Positions 34,445 through 44,673 of a stretch of 64,000 bases of DNA are shown piece by piece. Position 1 is the first letter of the stretch. Each line of letters opens with the position of its first letter. Made by a program: the position numbers and the translations under genes. Source of the stretch: Bacteroidia bacterium (GTDB lineage Bacteria > Bacteroidota > Bacteroidia > Flavobacteriales > Flavobacteriaceae); NCBI GenBank assembly GCA_030428705.1, contig JAUIDI010000004.1, positions 248,001-312,000 of the forward strand. Reading direction: 5' to 3'. Below the pieces are notes generated by a model. That model was not told the origin of the DNA. It worked only from the letters and a program-made list of their open reading frames with translations, and did no database searches.

Positions 34445-37400
34445 TTAAAGGCGTATCGCACCGATACCTGCTTCCCAAAGCTTTTTATTGAAGTTCGGAA
34501 TGGCCATATTCATAAGTTGCTCACCCTCTTTTTGCAAAACGTTCCATTGGGCATCCAATTCGGCCTTACGATCTTTAGAGGGCCGGTTGACCCTTGGAAT
34601 ACTACTATCGGTAGCGTTAATCAAGAACAAATACTCTGCCGTGAACTTATTCGGAAAGTTCTCTACATCATCATAGGCCTTTGACTTGCGTTGTACCATT
34701 TTTTGGTCCCAGACATCGATTTCATTGGCAAGTTTTTTGCCTTCCGATTGCAAACCTTCATCCTCGATATCTTCCAATAATTCCGTTAGTTGCTCTTTTG
34801 CCTCATACAATGAATTGACCATATCGTGCATTTTGGTCAGCTTCCGTTCCATATCGTACATTATCGTATGGTATTCTTCATATTGAGCTGCTGTGGTACC
34901 AAAAGTAGGCATGGGAACAATCTTACCTTCAGTACTTACCGTTTTTCCATCGACTTTAAGATTAAAGGTGTAGTCGCCCGGAGGTGCTTTATGTCCCCTG
35001 AAATTGGCTTCGATATAAACATCGGGAATACCGGGCATAATGGGGTGTTTCATGTCCCATACAAAGCGATTTAATCCTTCTTTTTTTGAAAGTAGCGGAG
35101 CCGGCGGGGCACCGCCCCCATTATGTTTTTTATATTTTTTATCCTTTTCGGAAGTAAAACTTCGTACCAAATTGCCTTTTGCATCCAAAACATCCAAGGA
35201 AATCGCCGTGGAGTCTTTGAGCTTGGGGAGGTTGTAGTACAGCACCATACCGTTTGCCGGATTTACCCCTTCAAAAGCATCCGCGCCATCAAATTCACTT
35301 GAATCTCCGTTCAATGGGCTGCCCCACGAGCCGTTCAGCACTTCATTTGGAGCGAATAGGCGAACCCCTTTTTTCGTATCATCATATTGACGTATTATCG
35401 ACAAGTCGTCTAAAACCCAAAAAGAACGCCCAGAAGTCGCGACTACGAGATTATCTTGATGTACTTTTAAATCGGTTATCGGTGTTTTGGGAAGATTAAG
35501 TTGAAAAGGTTTCCAAGTTTTTCCTCCGTTCCAAGAAATATATATCCCTTTTTCCGTACCGGCGTATAATAAATCCTTTCTGTGTTGATCCTCGCGAACG
35601 ACGCGGGTAAAGGCACCATGGGGAATTCCTGAACTGATGTTCGTCCATGTTTTGCCATAATCCGACGACTTATACAAGGCGGGGGTGTAGTCGTTGAACT
35701 TATATTTGGTCGTCGCAATATACACCGTGGCCGGATCATGTGGCGATACTTCTATTGCATTCACCAAGGTTTCCCCTAGATTTTTTGGGGTAATATTCTG
35801 CCAAGAAATGCCCCCATCTTTGGTAATATGTACATAACCATCATCACTACCAGTATAGAAAATGCCTTTTTTATGTGGTGATTCGACCATATAGGCAATG
35901 GTACCATAATTCTCGGCACCAACGGCCTCATTGGTATAAGGTCCGCCTCCTTTGCCTTGTTTGGCATCGATATTACGAGTAAGGTCCGGCGAGATTTCTT
36001 CCCAAGTGACGCCCATATCCTTGGTTCGCAGCACAAGCTGTGCACAATGGTAAAAGGTGTCCGGTTCGTGTTTAGAGCCAATAATCGGCGCATTCCAATT
36101 GTATAGGTATTTCATATCGCGGGCATCCCTTCCCAAATACTGAATGGGTGCCGCCATAATCTGGGTAGATGCTTTTGAATGGGTATCGAGTACTTCGATA
36201 GTTCCCAGATAACTCCCTCCTAGAACATACCTTGGGTCATCGGGGTCAAAGGCCAAAAAGGCACTTTCGCCTCCGGCCGAATCGCTCCAATCCGATTGTG
36301 AAATACCACCACTTCCGGGAGAGAAACTTGCAATCTTTACCGAAGTATTATCCTGTTGACCCCCATAAATATTGTAAGGGAAAAGATTGTCCACACTGAT
36401 ACGATAAAACTGTGCGGTGGGCATATTATTTTGGGTTGACCAGGTCTTTGCATGGTTAAAACTAATAGCCGCCCCACCGTCATTTGCGATAACCATATTG
36501 TCGGAGTCATCAGGATTGATCCACAGGTCATGGTAATCGCCATGGGTTCCGGTAATCCGTTCCCAGGTCTTGCCCCCATCGATGGAGCGCAATGCGGGAG
36601 CACTCAGCACATAAACCGTATTCTCATTGTTCGGGTCGGCAAAAACCTCGATATAATACCATGCCCGTTGCACCAGACGGTTATCGCCACTTACCATATT
36701 CCACGATTTCCCCGCATCATTCGAAACAAAAAGACCGCCCTTATCCGCATTACTGTCACTTTCGATAAGTGTATATACCTTGTTCGAATTCGCTGGGCTC
36801 ACGGCTATAGCCATCTTGCCCTTCTCTTCCGGTAGGCCTTTATGAATTTTTTCCCAGGTCTCGCCAGCATCGACCGACTTATAGAGTCCGCTACCTTCGC
36901 CCCCACTAATGACAATATTCGGTTTGCGCTGATGGTGCCACATGGCAGCGTATAATATATCGGGAGCGTTCATGTCGATAGACAATTCGGAGCAGCCCGT
37001 AAGTTCGTTGACGAACAGTACTTTTTTCCAGGTTTCGCCACCATCGATCGATTTGTAAATACCCCGGTCTTCCGTTGGGCCGTAAATCGCTCCCTGTGCG
37101 GCCACATAAACGATATTGGGGTCTTTAGGATGGATAATAATCCTGGAAATCTGCTGGGTTCTTTCAAGTCCCATTTTTTTCCATGTCTTGCCCGAATCGA
37201 TAGATTTATAGACCCCATCCCCATAAGAGGTCATGACGCCCCGTGGGGCATGTTCCCCCATACCGCAATACACTATATTAGGGTCGGATGTCGAAACGGC
37301 GACCGCGCCTACCGAACCCATTTCAAAAAATCCGTCGGAGATGTTCTCCCATCGTTGCCCTGCGTCGGTCGTCTTCCATAGTCCGCCCCCCGTTGTGCCC

Positions 37401-37567
37401 ATATAATAAGTCAAGGGGTCACCGACCACCCCGGTCGCACACACCGACCTCCCTCCACGAAAGGGGCCAATATTACGATATTTTAAAGGTTTGAAGTAGT
37501 CTTCGGCCGTTTGCGAAAAAACCGAAATCGTTAACAAGGCCATTATAAAAGAAAGTGATTTTTTCAT
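34445..37567 (-). CDS. Secreted VPS10/BNR-repeat propeller protein, paralogue B
   Basis: A 1040-residue exported protein (signal [20 protein letters not shown]). Residues from about 25 to 790 form one or two sortilin/VPS10-type propellers with many Asp-boxes ([46 protein letters not shown]). A beta-sandwich-like region (about 790-900) and a helical C-terminal tail (about 900-1040, with [20 protein letters not shown]) follow. It is often annotated as glycosyl hydrolase, but no catalytic residues are evident. It is the last gene of an operon with a sulfatase and a second protein of the same architecture (39416-42553), 36 bp behind the sulfatase. It probably binds glycans or proteins in the periplasm or on the surface. 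Confidence 0.88.
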   Translation of the reverse strand: MKKSLSFIMALLTISVFSQTAEDYFKPLKYRNIGPFRGGRSVCATGVVGDPLTYYMGTTGGGLWKTTDAGQRWENISDGFFEMGSVGAVAVSTSDPNIVYCGMGEHAPRGVMTSYGDGVYKSIDSGKTWKKMGLERTQQISRIIIHPKDPNIVYVAAQGAIYGPTEDRGIYKSIDGGETWKKVLFVNELTGCSELSIDMNAPDILYAAMWHHQRKPNIVISGGEGSGLYKSVDAGETWEKIHKGLPEEKGKMAIAVSPANSNKVYTLIESDSNADKGGLFVSNDAGKSWNMVSGDNRLVQRAWYYIEVFADPNNENTVYVLSAPALRSIDGGKTWERITGTHGDYHDLWINPDDSDNMVIANDGGAAISFNHAKTWSTQNNMPTAQFYRISVDNLFPYNIYGGQQDNTSVKIASFSPGSGGISQSDWSDSAGGESAFLAFDPDDPRYVLGGSYLGTIEVLDTHSKASTQIMAAPIQYLGRDARDMKYLYNWNAPIIGSKHEPDTFYHCAQLVLRTKDMGVTWEEISPDLTRNIDAKQGKGGGPYTNEAVGAENYGTIAYMVESPHKKGIFYTGSDDGYVHITKDGGISWQNITPKNLGETLVNAIEVSPHDPATVYIATTKYKFNDYTPALYKSSDYGKTWTNISSGIPHGAFTRVVREDQHRKDLLYAGTEKGIYISWNGGKTWKPFQLNLPKTPITDLKVHQDNLVVATSGRSFWVLDDLSIIRQYDDTKKGVRLFAPNEVLNGSWGSPLNGDSSEFDGADAFEGVNPANGMVLYYNLPKLKDSTAISLDVLDAKGNLVRSFTSEKDKKYKKHNGGGAPPAPLLSKKEGLNRFVWDMKHPIMPGIPDVYIEANFRGHKAPPGDYTFNLKVDGKTVSTEGKIVPMPTFGTTAAQYEEYHTIMYDMERKLTKMHDMVNSLYEAKEQLTELLEDIEDEGLQSEGKKLANEIDVWDQKMVQRKSKAYDDVENFPNKFTAEYLFLINATDSSIPRVNRPSKDRKAELDAQWNVLQKEGEQLMNMAIPNFNKKLWEAGIGAIRL

Positions 37568-37603
37568 CAGGATGTTGGTTTAATGCATGCAGTTATCATA
37601 TTT

Positions 37604-39382
37604 TCAATCGGAAATCCGTTCCAATTCGACCCAAAAAGGAAAAATTCTTTTTGATCCGGAAACATAGAAAGGTACAAGGTCTCCAGTCATATTGGCCAAG
37701 AAAACATTTTTCATTTCCAAAATATCGATTCCCGTTCGATTATTTTCAAATTGGTTGATAGTCGTTCCGGTTTCGAGAAACATTCTCCCCTTTTCGGTCA
37801 GAGGTTCTATAAACCTGAACTTAATGTCATAGCGTCCTTGATCGATCTGTACCGCCCATTTGCCATATACTTCTTCTTGGGCCCAAATCCCACGTTCGCC
37901 CCCTGCATCGTTTCGATTCAAGAACACAGGGTTTTCATGCTCGGTCCCGATATGGATGCGGGGAGGATCTACCATATTATGGGAAACGGTCAATTCGTTA
38001 TAGTGCGCCTCCAGTTCCACCATTAGGTTTGAGGCGATGTCCGCATTTTCGACAACGATATTTTTCTGCTCGTAGGGATCTGTATCCAAATCAAAAAGTT
38101 CGAAATCCTCAGGTTTTGCATCGTAGTTCGTATGTCCGACAAGCTTAAAATTGCCTTTTTGTAGCGATATATTATGGTATTTTTCAGGATAATGTCTGGT
38201 CCAATACGAAAAAAAAGGTTTCTCAAGCCACACTTCGTTTTTCCCGGTCAATAACGGCACAAGGCTTCTACCATCGATTTTTCGATCTTGTGGCATTTCT
38301 ATTTTACAAATTTCCGCCAAGGTAGGAAGTATGTCGATATGGGCGGCCAAAGGCTCAATGTCACGATTGCCTTTTATGAGTTTTGGATATTGTAGATAAA
38401 ACGGTACTCGAGTACCGCCACGGTAAACGCTGCCTTTTCGACCGCGCATACCAGCAACATACCTTGTTTGTTGAGGGCCATTGTCGGTCATAAAAATGAC
38501 GAGTGTATTATCGGCAATGCGTAGTTCTTTCAGTTTGTCGAGCAGCTTCCCTACGTTATCATCGATATTACTGACCATGGCGTACACCTTTCTGGCATCT
38601 TCCTTGTCTTTTCCGCTCATTTCGGCAAAGGGCCTTCCATCGTCAAACCCTGTAGCCGGGTCGCTATTTTTGTACAAGTCGTAATACTTCTCGGGTACCT
38701 GAAGTGGTGTATGCGGCGCATTGAATGAGAGGTAGCAAAAGAATGGAGCGTTTTTATTCTCGGTTATGAATTTCAGTGCCTCATTCGCGAATATGTCACT
38801 GCAATACCCTTGATAGGGTTCTTGTTTCCCATTGTGCCATAACACGGGGTCAAAATAACTTCGATCGCCCTTAAACCAAGTCGTGAAATCACCTACCTGC
38901 CCCATACCCCCGGAGAGGTGGATGACCGATTCATCAAAACCTTGGTCATTGGGCCGCGAAGGGTAGCTGTCTCCCAAATGCCATTTTCCGAAAATACCCG
39001 TGTGGTAATCAGCCTGCTTTAAGAGTTCGGCTATGGTCACTTCAGTAGTTGCCATGATGGCCCCTCCATTGTAGGTATCCCTTATTCCTGTACGCAATGA
39101 ATAACGGCCCGTCATCAAGCTGGAACGGGTAGGGGCGCAGACCGGGGATACATTAAAATTATTGAATCGAACGCCGGCTTTGGCAAAAGCGTCAATATTT
39201 GGAGTTTTTACATGGGGATTACCGGTAATGCCGAGATCCCCGTAACCTTGATCATCGGTTATGATAATGATGATGTTCGGTCGATCAACTTGCTGTGCCA
39301 AAGCAGTAAACGGGATTAGGAGCGCAAGAAAAGCAAAAACTACTTTACGCGTATTCTTTCCGCTCTTAATCCCTTTTTTCAT
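37604..39382 (-). CDS. Type I sulfatase (arylsulfatase-like)
   Basis: A 592-residue exported sulfatase with an N-terminal signal (TRKVVFAFLALLIPFTALAQ). Formylglycine consensus C-x-P-x-R is CAPTR at Cys82-Arg86, followed by SSLMTGRYSLRTG; metal ligands are seen in IIITDDQGYGDLG (Asp43, Asp44) and FMTDNGPQQT (Asp/Asn around 292). HTGIFGKWHLGD holds the conserved Lys and His. Activation needs a formylglycine-generating enzyme, not found here. The C-terminal 130 residues are an extra beta-rich domain. It lies between two VPS10-type genes, 33 and 36 bp apart, which indicates a joint role in processing sulfated glycans. Substrate unknown. Confidence 0.93.
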   Translation of the reverse strand: MKKGIKSGKNTRKVVFAFLALLIPFTALAQQVDRPNIIIIITDDQGYGDLGITGNPHVKTPNIDAFAKAGVRFNNFNVSPVCAPTRSSLMTGRYSLRTGIRDTYNGGAIMATTEVTIAELLKQADYHTGIFGKWHLGDSYPSRPNDQGFDESVIHLSGGMGQVGDFTTWFKGDRSYFDPVLWHNGKQEPYQGYCSDIFANEALKFITENKNAPFFCYLSFNAPHTPLQVPEKYYDLYKNSDPATGFDDGRPFAEMSGKDKEDARKVYAMVSNIDDNVGKLLDKLKELRIADNTLVIFMTDNGPQQTRYVAGMRGRKGSVYRGGTRVPFYLQYPKLIKGNRDIEPLAAHIDILPTLAEICKIEMPQDRKIDGRSLVPLLTGKNEVWLEKPFFSYWTRHYPEKYHNISLQKGNFKLVGHTNYDAKPEDFELFDLDTDPYEQKNIVVENADIASNLMVELEAHYNELTVSHNMVDPPRIHIGTEHENPVFLNRNDAGGERGIWAQEEVYGKWAVQIDQGRYDIKFRFIEPLTEKGRMFLETGTTINQFENNRTGIDILEMKNVFLANMTGDLVPFYVSGSKRIFPFWVELERISD

Positions 39383-39415
39383 ACTGCAAGGGTAAAGAAA
39401 AACCTGTATATTAAT

Positions 39416-42400
39416 TTAATCCTCAACGGATAGATATTTCAATTTCAAACTATTGAAAGCTTCATTGAATGCCCCAATTTCTTGATCGACAAGCTCATCG
39501 AAAGATTTTAACTGGGCATTGATTTTCGAGGTCAGTTCGTTTTTAACGGCAATATCTTGCGCCGTAGGCGGAAAATCATCCAAAGCAACCAAACTGTTCA
39601 GATGCCCAATTTTATTGGTCAATCGAATCGGGAAGTTCAAGGGATCTTGCCCACTTCGGTTCTTGGTCTGATACAGCGCCTTCTCAACTTCGCCGAATTT
39701 TTCCTTCATCTTTTTGGCCTTCTCGACAAGATCTTTCGTACGGTCATCATCCTTATACTGTTTAGTAAAGGCATCAAGCTTATCGTTGATCTTACGGATT
39801 TTTTTGATAGACTGGTGCGCCTTGTCCACCGTGGCATTTACCTCGGTAACGAAATCATATTGCTTCTGCATATCTTCGACGGTCGCTTCTGCCCGCGGAT
39901 CTGGAACAATCTTGAATTCTTGGGCCTGGTCCGTTCCGTTAATGTTCAAAGAAACCTTATAACTACCGGGCACTGATTTGGCGCCATTAAAATTGGCCCA
40001 CCAAAATATCATCCCGGGAAGTTTTTCGGCACCCTTGCCCCGTGTATCCCAAACATGGGTATTACCGCCTTTTTTAACCTTTAGCTTTTTATCCTTGTCC
40101 TTTGACGCATTACTGAAAGAGCTCAAAGTATCGCCCTTCACGTTAAAATAAGTAAGGCTGATACTGTCTTTTTCAGAAAGATCCTTAAGATAAAAATGGG
40201 TCACTACCCCGTTCGGTGGATTTTGCCCTTCAGTCTTCGAAGGCGTCTTTCGAGCACCTCCTTTTGTACGATAGGCATCCTTGGGTTTATACAAAATAGC
40301 ATTGGCACTTTTGTCCGCCTTATCGGCTTGATGAATAACGGAAAGGTCATCGATCATCCAAAGACTTCGGCCTTGGGTAGCTACGATCAAACTATTCTCC
40401 TTGATTGTCAAATCAGTTATGGGAACTATCGGAAGGTTCATCTGAAACGGACTCCAACTAGCTCCATCATCGAAAGAAATATACATTCCGGTTTCGGTGC
40501 CGGCATAAAGCAATCCCTTTTGTTTTGGGTCTTCACGAACGACTCGGGTAAAATGTTCCGATGGTATACCGTTCGTTATTTTTTTCCAGGTCTTGCCGTA
40601 ATCGGTCGTTTTGTACAAATAGGGTTGAAAGTCACCTAACTTATATCGGGTAGCCGCCACATAACAAGTGCCCTCCTCAAAAGCGGATGGTTCGATGCTG
40701 TTGACCATATTCCATTCGGGCATGATATCCGGGGTCACATTTTCCCAAGTTTGGCCTCCATCCTGTGTCACATGGATCAAACCATCGTCACTACCGACCC
40801 AAAGCAATCCTTCTTTCAACGGACTCTCATTGGCCGCAAAAATAGTACAGTAATATTCAACACTAGTATTGTCCTGCGTAATCGGCCCACCACTTGACAC
40901 CAGTTTATCGGGATCATTGCGTGTAAGGTCTTCACTTAAAAGTTTCCAGCTTTGTCCTTCATTTGTCGAAAGGTGTACATGGTTCGAAAAAGTGTAGAGT
41001 TTTTTTGGATCATGTTTACTGAACATAATGGGGAAATTCCATTGAAAACGGTATTTCATTCCTTCCGCACCATAGCCCATCGGGTTGTCAGGCCACACAT
41101 TGATCCCACGCACGGTTCCCGTTTTATGGTTGACACGGGTCAGAAAGCCGCCATAGCTTCCACCATATACAATATCGTCATTGGCCGGATCAACGGCTAT
41201 ATGCGCTGATTCTCCGCCGGCCGTCGATTCCCAATCGTCTTCACTGATTCCAAAACCATCACTTCGATGATTGATCCTGAGAGTCGAATTGTCCTGCTGG
41301 GCCACATAAATTCTATAGGGCGTGGCATTATCGGTGGTCACACGGTAAAATTGTGCGGTAGGCTGGTTATAGTAGGTACTCCATGTTTCGCCTCCGTCAT
41401 ACGAAATCTGTGCGCCCCCATCATCACCGATAATCATTCGCTTCCCATTTTCAGGGGCGATCCAAAGATCATGATGATCCCCGTGCGGGGCATTGAACGT
41501 ATTAAAGGTCTTACCGCCATCGGTCGATTTATGATAGTTCACGTTCAAAACATAAACCACATCCTCGTCTTCGGTATCGGCGTACACGCGGGTATAATAC
41601 CAAGCCCTTTGGCGTAATTTTCGTTCGCTATTAACCTGTGTCCATTTTTTACCCCCGTCGTCACTGCGATACAATCCTCCTTTTTCCTTATTCTCGACGA
41701 TTGCCCAAACTCGATCTGAATTCTTGGGCGATACGGTGACTCCGATGATGCCCAAGGTGTCTTTTGGAAAACCCTCGTTCTTTGAAATCTCTTTCCAGGT
41801 TTCACCGCTATCCGTACTTTTCCATAGGGCACTTCCGTCTCCGCCGCTACTTAAGCTATAAGGTGTGCGTTTCGCACGCCATGATGAGGCATACATGATT
41901 CTCGGGTTGTTCGGATCCAAGACGAGATCGACAAAACCGGACTGGTCATTGACGAATAATTTTTTCGACCATGTTTGGCCTCCATCGGTACTTTTGTAAA
42001 TACCACGGTCATCGGTCGGTTTGTAGATATTGCCTAAAACCGCTGCATAAACAATATTGTGGTCTTTCGGATGGATACGGATCCGCGGCACATGCCTGCT
42101 ATTCTTCAACCCGGCCGAAATCCATGTCTTTCCGGCATCTTCGGTTCTCCAGATTCCATACCCTGAGGATACATTGCCTCGAAGTGTTTTTTCGCCTCCC
42201 CCGACATAAATGACGTTCGGATCACTTTGGGCGACCTCAACAGCACCGATACTTCCCCCGAAATAGCCGTCGGAAATATTCTCCCAGGTTCGGCCTCCAT
42301 CGGTCGTTTTCCAGACGCCACCGCCCGTAGCCCCGAAATAAAAAAGGTTCGGTTCGCCAGGCACTCCCGTCACGGCCGCGGAACGACCCCCTCGAAAAGG

Positions 42401-42553
42401 GCCGACCAAACGATACTCCAAACTGGAGTACAGGGCCTCGGGCACCTGCGGAACCAGCGTATTTGTTTTTTTGCGACGTTGTGCATCGGTATTTATTGGT
42501 GTAAGCAAAAAGAAAAGCAAACAAAGGCTTGCCCAAGTGTAGTATTTTCTCAT
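39416..42553 (-). CDS. Secreted VPS10/BNR-repeat propeller protein, paralogue A
   Basis: A 1045-residue exported protein (signal MRKYYTWASLCLLFFLLTPI, cleavage near DAQ) with the same architecture as the gene at 34445: propeller with Asp-boxes (KTTDGGRTWENIS, STDGGQTWSKK, STDSGETWKEIS, DGGKKWTQV), a shared [20 protein letters not shown] start of the mature part, a C-terminal beta domain, and a Lys-rich helical tail (KKIRKINDKLDAFTKQYKDD). The two differ in length by only 5 residues and clearly share ancestry. It is the first gene of the operon, preceded by a terminator, so transcription should begin in 42554-42592. No catalytic site is recognised; binding of a carbohydrate or protein partner is most likely. 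Confidence 0.88.
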   Translation of the reverse strand: MRKYYTWASLCLLFFLLTPINTDAQRRKKTNTLVPQVPEALYSSLEYRLVGPFRGGRSAAVTGVPGEPNLFYFGATGGGVWKTTDGGRTWENISDGYFGGSIGAVEVAQSDPNVIYVGGGEKTLRGNVSSGYGIWRTEDAGKTWISAGLKNSRHVPRIRIHPKDHNIVYAAVLGNIYKPTDDRGIYKSTDGGQTWSKKLFVNDQSGFVDLVLDPNNPRIMYASSWRAKRTPYSLSSGGDGSALWKSTDSGETWKEISKNEGFPKDTLGIIGVTVSPKNSDRVWAIVENKEKGGLYRSDDGGKKWTQVNSERKLRQRAWYYTRVYADTEDEDVVYVLNVNYHKSTDGGKTFNTFNAPHGDHHDLWIAPENGKRMIIGDDGGAQISYDGGETWSTYYNQPTAQFYRVTTDNATPYRIYVAQQDNSTLRINHRSDGFGISEDDWESTAGGESAHIAVDPANDDIVYGGSYGGFLTRVNHKTGTVRGINVWPDNPMGYGAEGMKYRFQWNFPIMFSKHDPKKLYTFSNHVHLSTNEGQSWKLLSEDLTRNDPDKLVSSGGPITQDNTSVEYYCTIFAANESPLKEGLLWVGSDDGLIHVTQDGGQTWENVTPDIMPEWNMVNSIEPSAFEEGTCYVAATRYKLGDFQPYLYKTTDYGKTWKKITNGIPSEHFTRVVREDPKQKGLLYAGTETGMYISFDDGASWSPFQMNLPIVPITDLTIKENSLIVATQGRSLWMIDDLSVIHQADKADKSANAILYKPKDAYRTKGGARKTPSKTEGQNPPNGVVTHFYLKDLSEKDSISLTYFNVKGDTLSSFSNASKDKDKKLKVKKGGNTHVWDTRGKGAEKLPGMIFWWANFNGAKSVPGSYKVSLNINGTDQAQEFKIVPDPRAEATVEDMQKQYDFVTEVNATVDKAHQSIKKIRKINDKLDAFTKQYKDDDRTKDLVEKAKKMKEKFGEVEKALYQTKNRSGQDPLNFPIRLTNKIGHLNSLVALDDFPPTAQDIAVKNELTSKINAQLKSFDELVDQEIGAFNEAFNSLKLKYLSVED

Positions 42554-42592
42554 TTAAGTTTGAATTAGCGTTCTAAATTAGTCAAGCTTAAA

Positions 42593-42623
42593 TGTAAAAA
42601 TAAATTCCCGCACTAGGGAATTT
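42593..42623 (-). terminator. Terminator of the LuxR-type regulator gene
   Basis: AAATTCCC (42602-42609) and GGGAATTT (42616-42623) are perfect 8-bp arms with a 6-nt loop; on the minus strand they are followed by ATTTTTAC. It separates the signalling cassette from the VPS10 operon. Confidence 0.65.
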
Positions 42624-42636
42624 TAAGCGGTTAATA

Positions 42637-43272
42637 TCAAGGCGTGAAAATCTTATTGCGTATGGCGTACAGTACGAGCCCTATTCTATTCTTAACATTC
42701 AATTTTTCATGAAGGGAATCGCGATAGCCCTCTATGGTCTTCGGACTTAAGAACATCGCTTCGGCAATTTCCTTGTAGGTCATTTCGGTACAGGCAAGTT
42801 TTAGAAATTCAATCTCACGTTCTTTCAATTGTGCCTCGTTCGATTTTTGGTGGAGCGTTCCCACCAAAATCCGTGTAACCGTGTTGGTATGGTAATACCC
42901 TTTTTCAGCGATTTGTGTCAAGGCTTCCTCAAGAATTTCCCGTTCGGTATCCTTCATAAGATATCCCCTGGCACCGGCTCGCAACATTTGCAGAATAGTA
43001 TTTTCATCTTCTTCAATGGAGAGTGCCAAAACTTTGATATCGGGATAGTCTTCCCTTAATATCTCGGAGGTCTCGATACCGTTAAGAATGGGCATATTGA
43101 TATCCATCAGCACGATATCGGGAATGTTTTTGGGGTCTTCCAATTTATCCAAAAGCTCCTTGCCATTTTTACAGATGTAAAGCGATTTGAAGCGATCGAA
43201 ACTTTGCACCAGGCTACTGATCGCTTGGGAAAGCAAAGTATGGTCATCCACAATGGCTACGGAATACTTCAT
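42637..43272 (-). CDS. NarL/FixJ-type response regulator
   Basis: A 211-residue regulator. The receiver has DD at residues 9-10, phospho-Asp57 in IVLMDINMPILNG, and Lys at the end of GYLMKDTE. A LuxR-type helix-turn-helix occupies about 145-205 (LKEREIEFLKLACTEMTYKE, IAEAMFLSPKTIEGYRDSLH). The kinase gene just upstream overlaps its start by 4 bp (ATGA), so the two are a coupled cognate pair. Targets unknown; the VPS10-sulfatase operon directly downstream is one candidate. Confidence 0.95.
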   Translation of the reverse strand: MKYSVAIVDDHTLLSQAISSLVQSFDRFKSLYICKNGKELLDKLEDPKNIPDIVLMDINMPILNGIETSEILREDYPDIKVLALSIEEDENTILQMLRAGARGYLMKDTEREILEEALTQIAEKGYYHTNTVTRILVGTLHQKSNEAQLKEREIEFLKLACTEMTYKEIAEAMFLSPKTIEGYRDSLHEKLNVKNRIGLVLYAIRNKIFTP

Positions 43273-44054
43273 TTTATGGCTAGCCGATTAGATGTATGGT
43301 TAAAATTATAGAGCAACCGCAACATAGTGCCGCGACCTTTTTCCGATTCGATCTGCAGGTCGGCGTTGATCAAACGTGCCCTGTTCTTCATGTTTTTGAT
43401 CCCGATACCTGAAAAGTCGAGACTTTCGTCAAACCCTATTCCGTCATCATCGGCAGTGATGGTCAAGTTACCATCCATATAATCGATTCCGACACAGAGT
43501 GTTGAGGCCTTCGAATGTTTTATGGTGTTCGAAAAAAACTCCTGTAAAATGCGAAAGATGATGACTTCTTCCTTTGGATTCAAAGGTTTCGGTGTTCCAT
43601 CGACGGTCAAGGAAGCATCAACAAATTGCAGCCGGTTGAAACGCTCGATTTCAAGCTCCAACGCTTCTTCTAGGGAGAGGTTTTTCAGGGCCTCGGGATT
43701 GATCAATTTCGAGAGTACCCGTAATTCCCTTATGGCCTTTCCGATGGTATCGGAAGCTTCTTCAAGGTTTTTTGACTTGCCAGGTACCATTTGAACCTGA
43801 ATCTTCGCCAAAGTCATGAGCTGACCTATGTTGTCGTGCAATTCCCAACTGATATTCCGCAGGGTTTCTTCGCGGATCTCGATCTGTGTTTCCGAAAGTT
43901 CGCGCTCATAGGTTTCCTTCGCCTTGGCCTGTTCCATAAGCAGCGTATTCTTCCTTCTTAGAAAAAGAATAAACAAGATGACCACCGTAAGTGCCAAGCA
44001 AATAGCAATTACGGAAAAAATTATCAGAAACGATTGTACTTCTCCTTCGCCCAT
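43269..44054 (-). CDS. Sensor histidine kinase without sensor domain (NarX/DesK-like)
   Basis: With the start at 44054 (MGEGEVQSFLIIFSVIAICL) it has 261 residues; an ATG at 44075 would add seven. It has one transmembrane helix, a coiled linker (EQAKAKETYERELSETQIEI), the HisKA_3 phospho-acceptor box ISWELHDNIGQLMTLAKIQ, and an ATPase domain with ADDDGIGFDES. There is no periplasmic sensor. Its start lies inside the 3' end of the polytopic membrane protein gene just upstream, suggesting that protein supplies signal input. The downstream regulator overlaps it by 4 bp. Confidence 0.9.
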   Translation of the reverse strand: MGEGEVQSFLIIFSVIAICLALTVVILFILFLRRKNTLLMEQAKAKETYERELSETQIEIREETLRNISWELHDNIGQLMTLAKIQVQMVPGKSKNLEEASDTIGKAIRELRVLSKLINPEALKNLSLEEALELEIERFNRLQFVDASLTVDGTPKPLNPKEEVIIFRILQEFFSNTIKHSKASTLCVGIDYMDGNLTITADDDGIGFDESLDFSGIGIKNMKNRARLINADLQIESEKGRGTMLRLLYNFNHTSNRLAIK

Positions 44055-44668
44055 TGAAATCCGATTATATAACAACCATACAAGATGGCATTCAGACTTA
44101 TTATCGTAATCAAATAGTATCGATTTGTTACAAAATCAAAGTAATCCGATAATAACATCAATGGAATCATACCCATATTAAAAAGTAATAATCCCGTTGA
44201 AATCCAAAAACTCAATTTATGCTTTAAGATAAGCACCTCATCGCTATACAGTAATTGCCTAAAATGAAACACGGTACATATCATAGTCAGAAACGCCCCT
44301 GTTACGAATGTATATTCTTGATAACCCGGTTCTTCGTGAAGATTAAAATCCCAAAAAACCATACAGAGAAAAATCACCGCAAAAATCAGTACTGTTCTTT
44401 TTAATGTTTTCGACCTCAATATGTAATAGTACCAATAAAAGAAATAGAGAAAGCTGACTATCATATATAGATTATAGACCCAATACGATTCTCGGTGAAA
44501 AAAATCAGACAAAAGACCGGCCAATACCTCTATAAATACAGTGAACCAAAGAAAGTGCAGAAAATACCGTTCATTTGAGTTCCAATATTTTTTACTATGG
44601 ATGGTCGCCATGATGGCAGCTGCCAACTCAAATGCATAAATAACAAAGGTAGGGTTGGCAATATCCAT
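44024..44668 (-). CDS. Polytopic membrane protein, possible sensor partner of the kinase
   Basis: A 214-residue protein with about six or seven transmembrane helices (for example FLHFLWFTVFIEVLAGLLSD, YWVYNLYMIVSFLYFFYWYY, YYLITIISLNAILYGCYIIG). Polar or aromatic residues within the helices (His, Tyr, Trp) could form a ligand pocket. It starts MDIANPTFVIYAFELAAAIM and ends WAKEKYNRF. No characterised family is recognised; similar membrane proteins recur beside kinase genes in flavobacteria. The 3' end overlaps the kinase gene by 31 bp or more, so stoichiometric synthesis and a complex are likely. Confidence 0.75.
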   Translation of the reverse strand: MDIANPTFVIYAFELAAAIMATIHSKKYWNSNERYFLHFLWFTVFIEVLAGLLSDFFHRESYWVYNLYMIVSFLYFFYWYYYILRSKTLKRTVLIFAVIFLCMVFWDFNLHEEPGYQEYTFVTGAFLTMICTVFHFRQLLYSDEVLILKHKLSFWISTGLLLFNMGMIPLMLLSDYFDFVTNRYYLITIISLNAILYGCYIIGFQWAKEKYNRF

Positions 44669-44673
44669 TTAAA

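Noticed and set aside
34445-42553. Polysaccharide utilisation locus
   Set aside because: No SusC/SusD pair, glycoside hydrolase or polysaccharide lyase adjoins; the propeller proteins show no catalytic residues.
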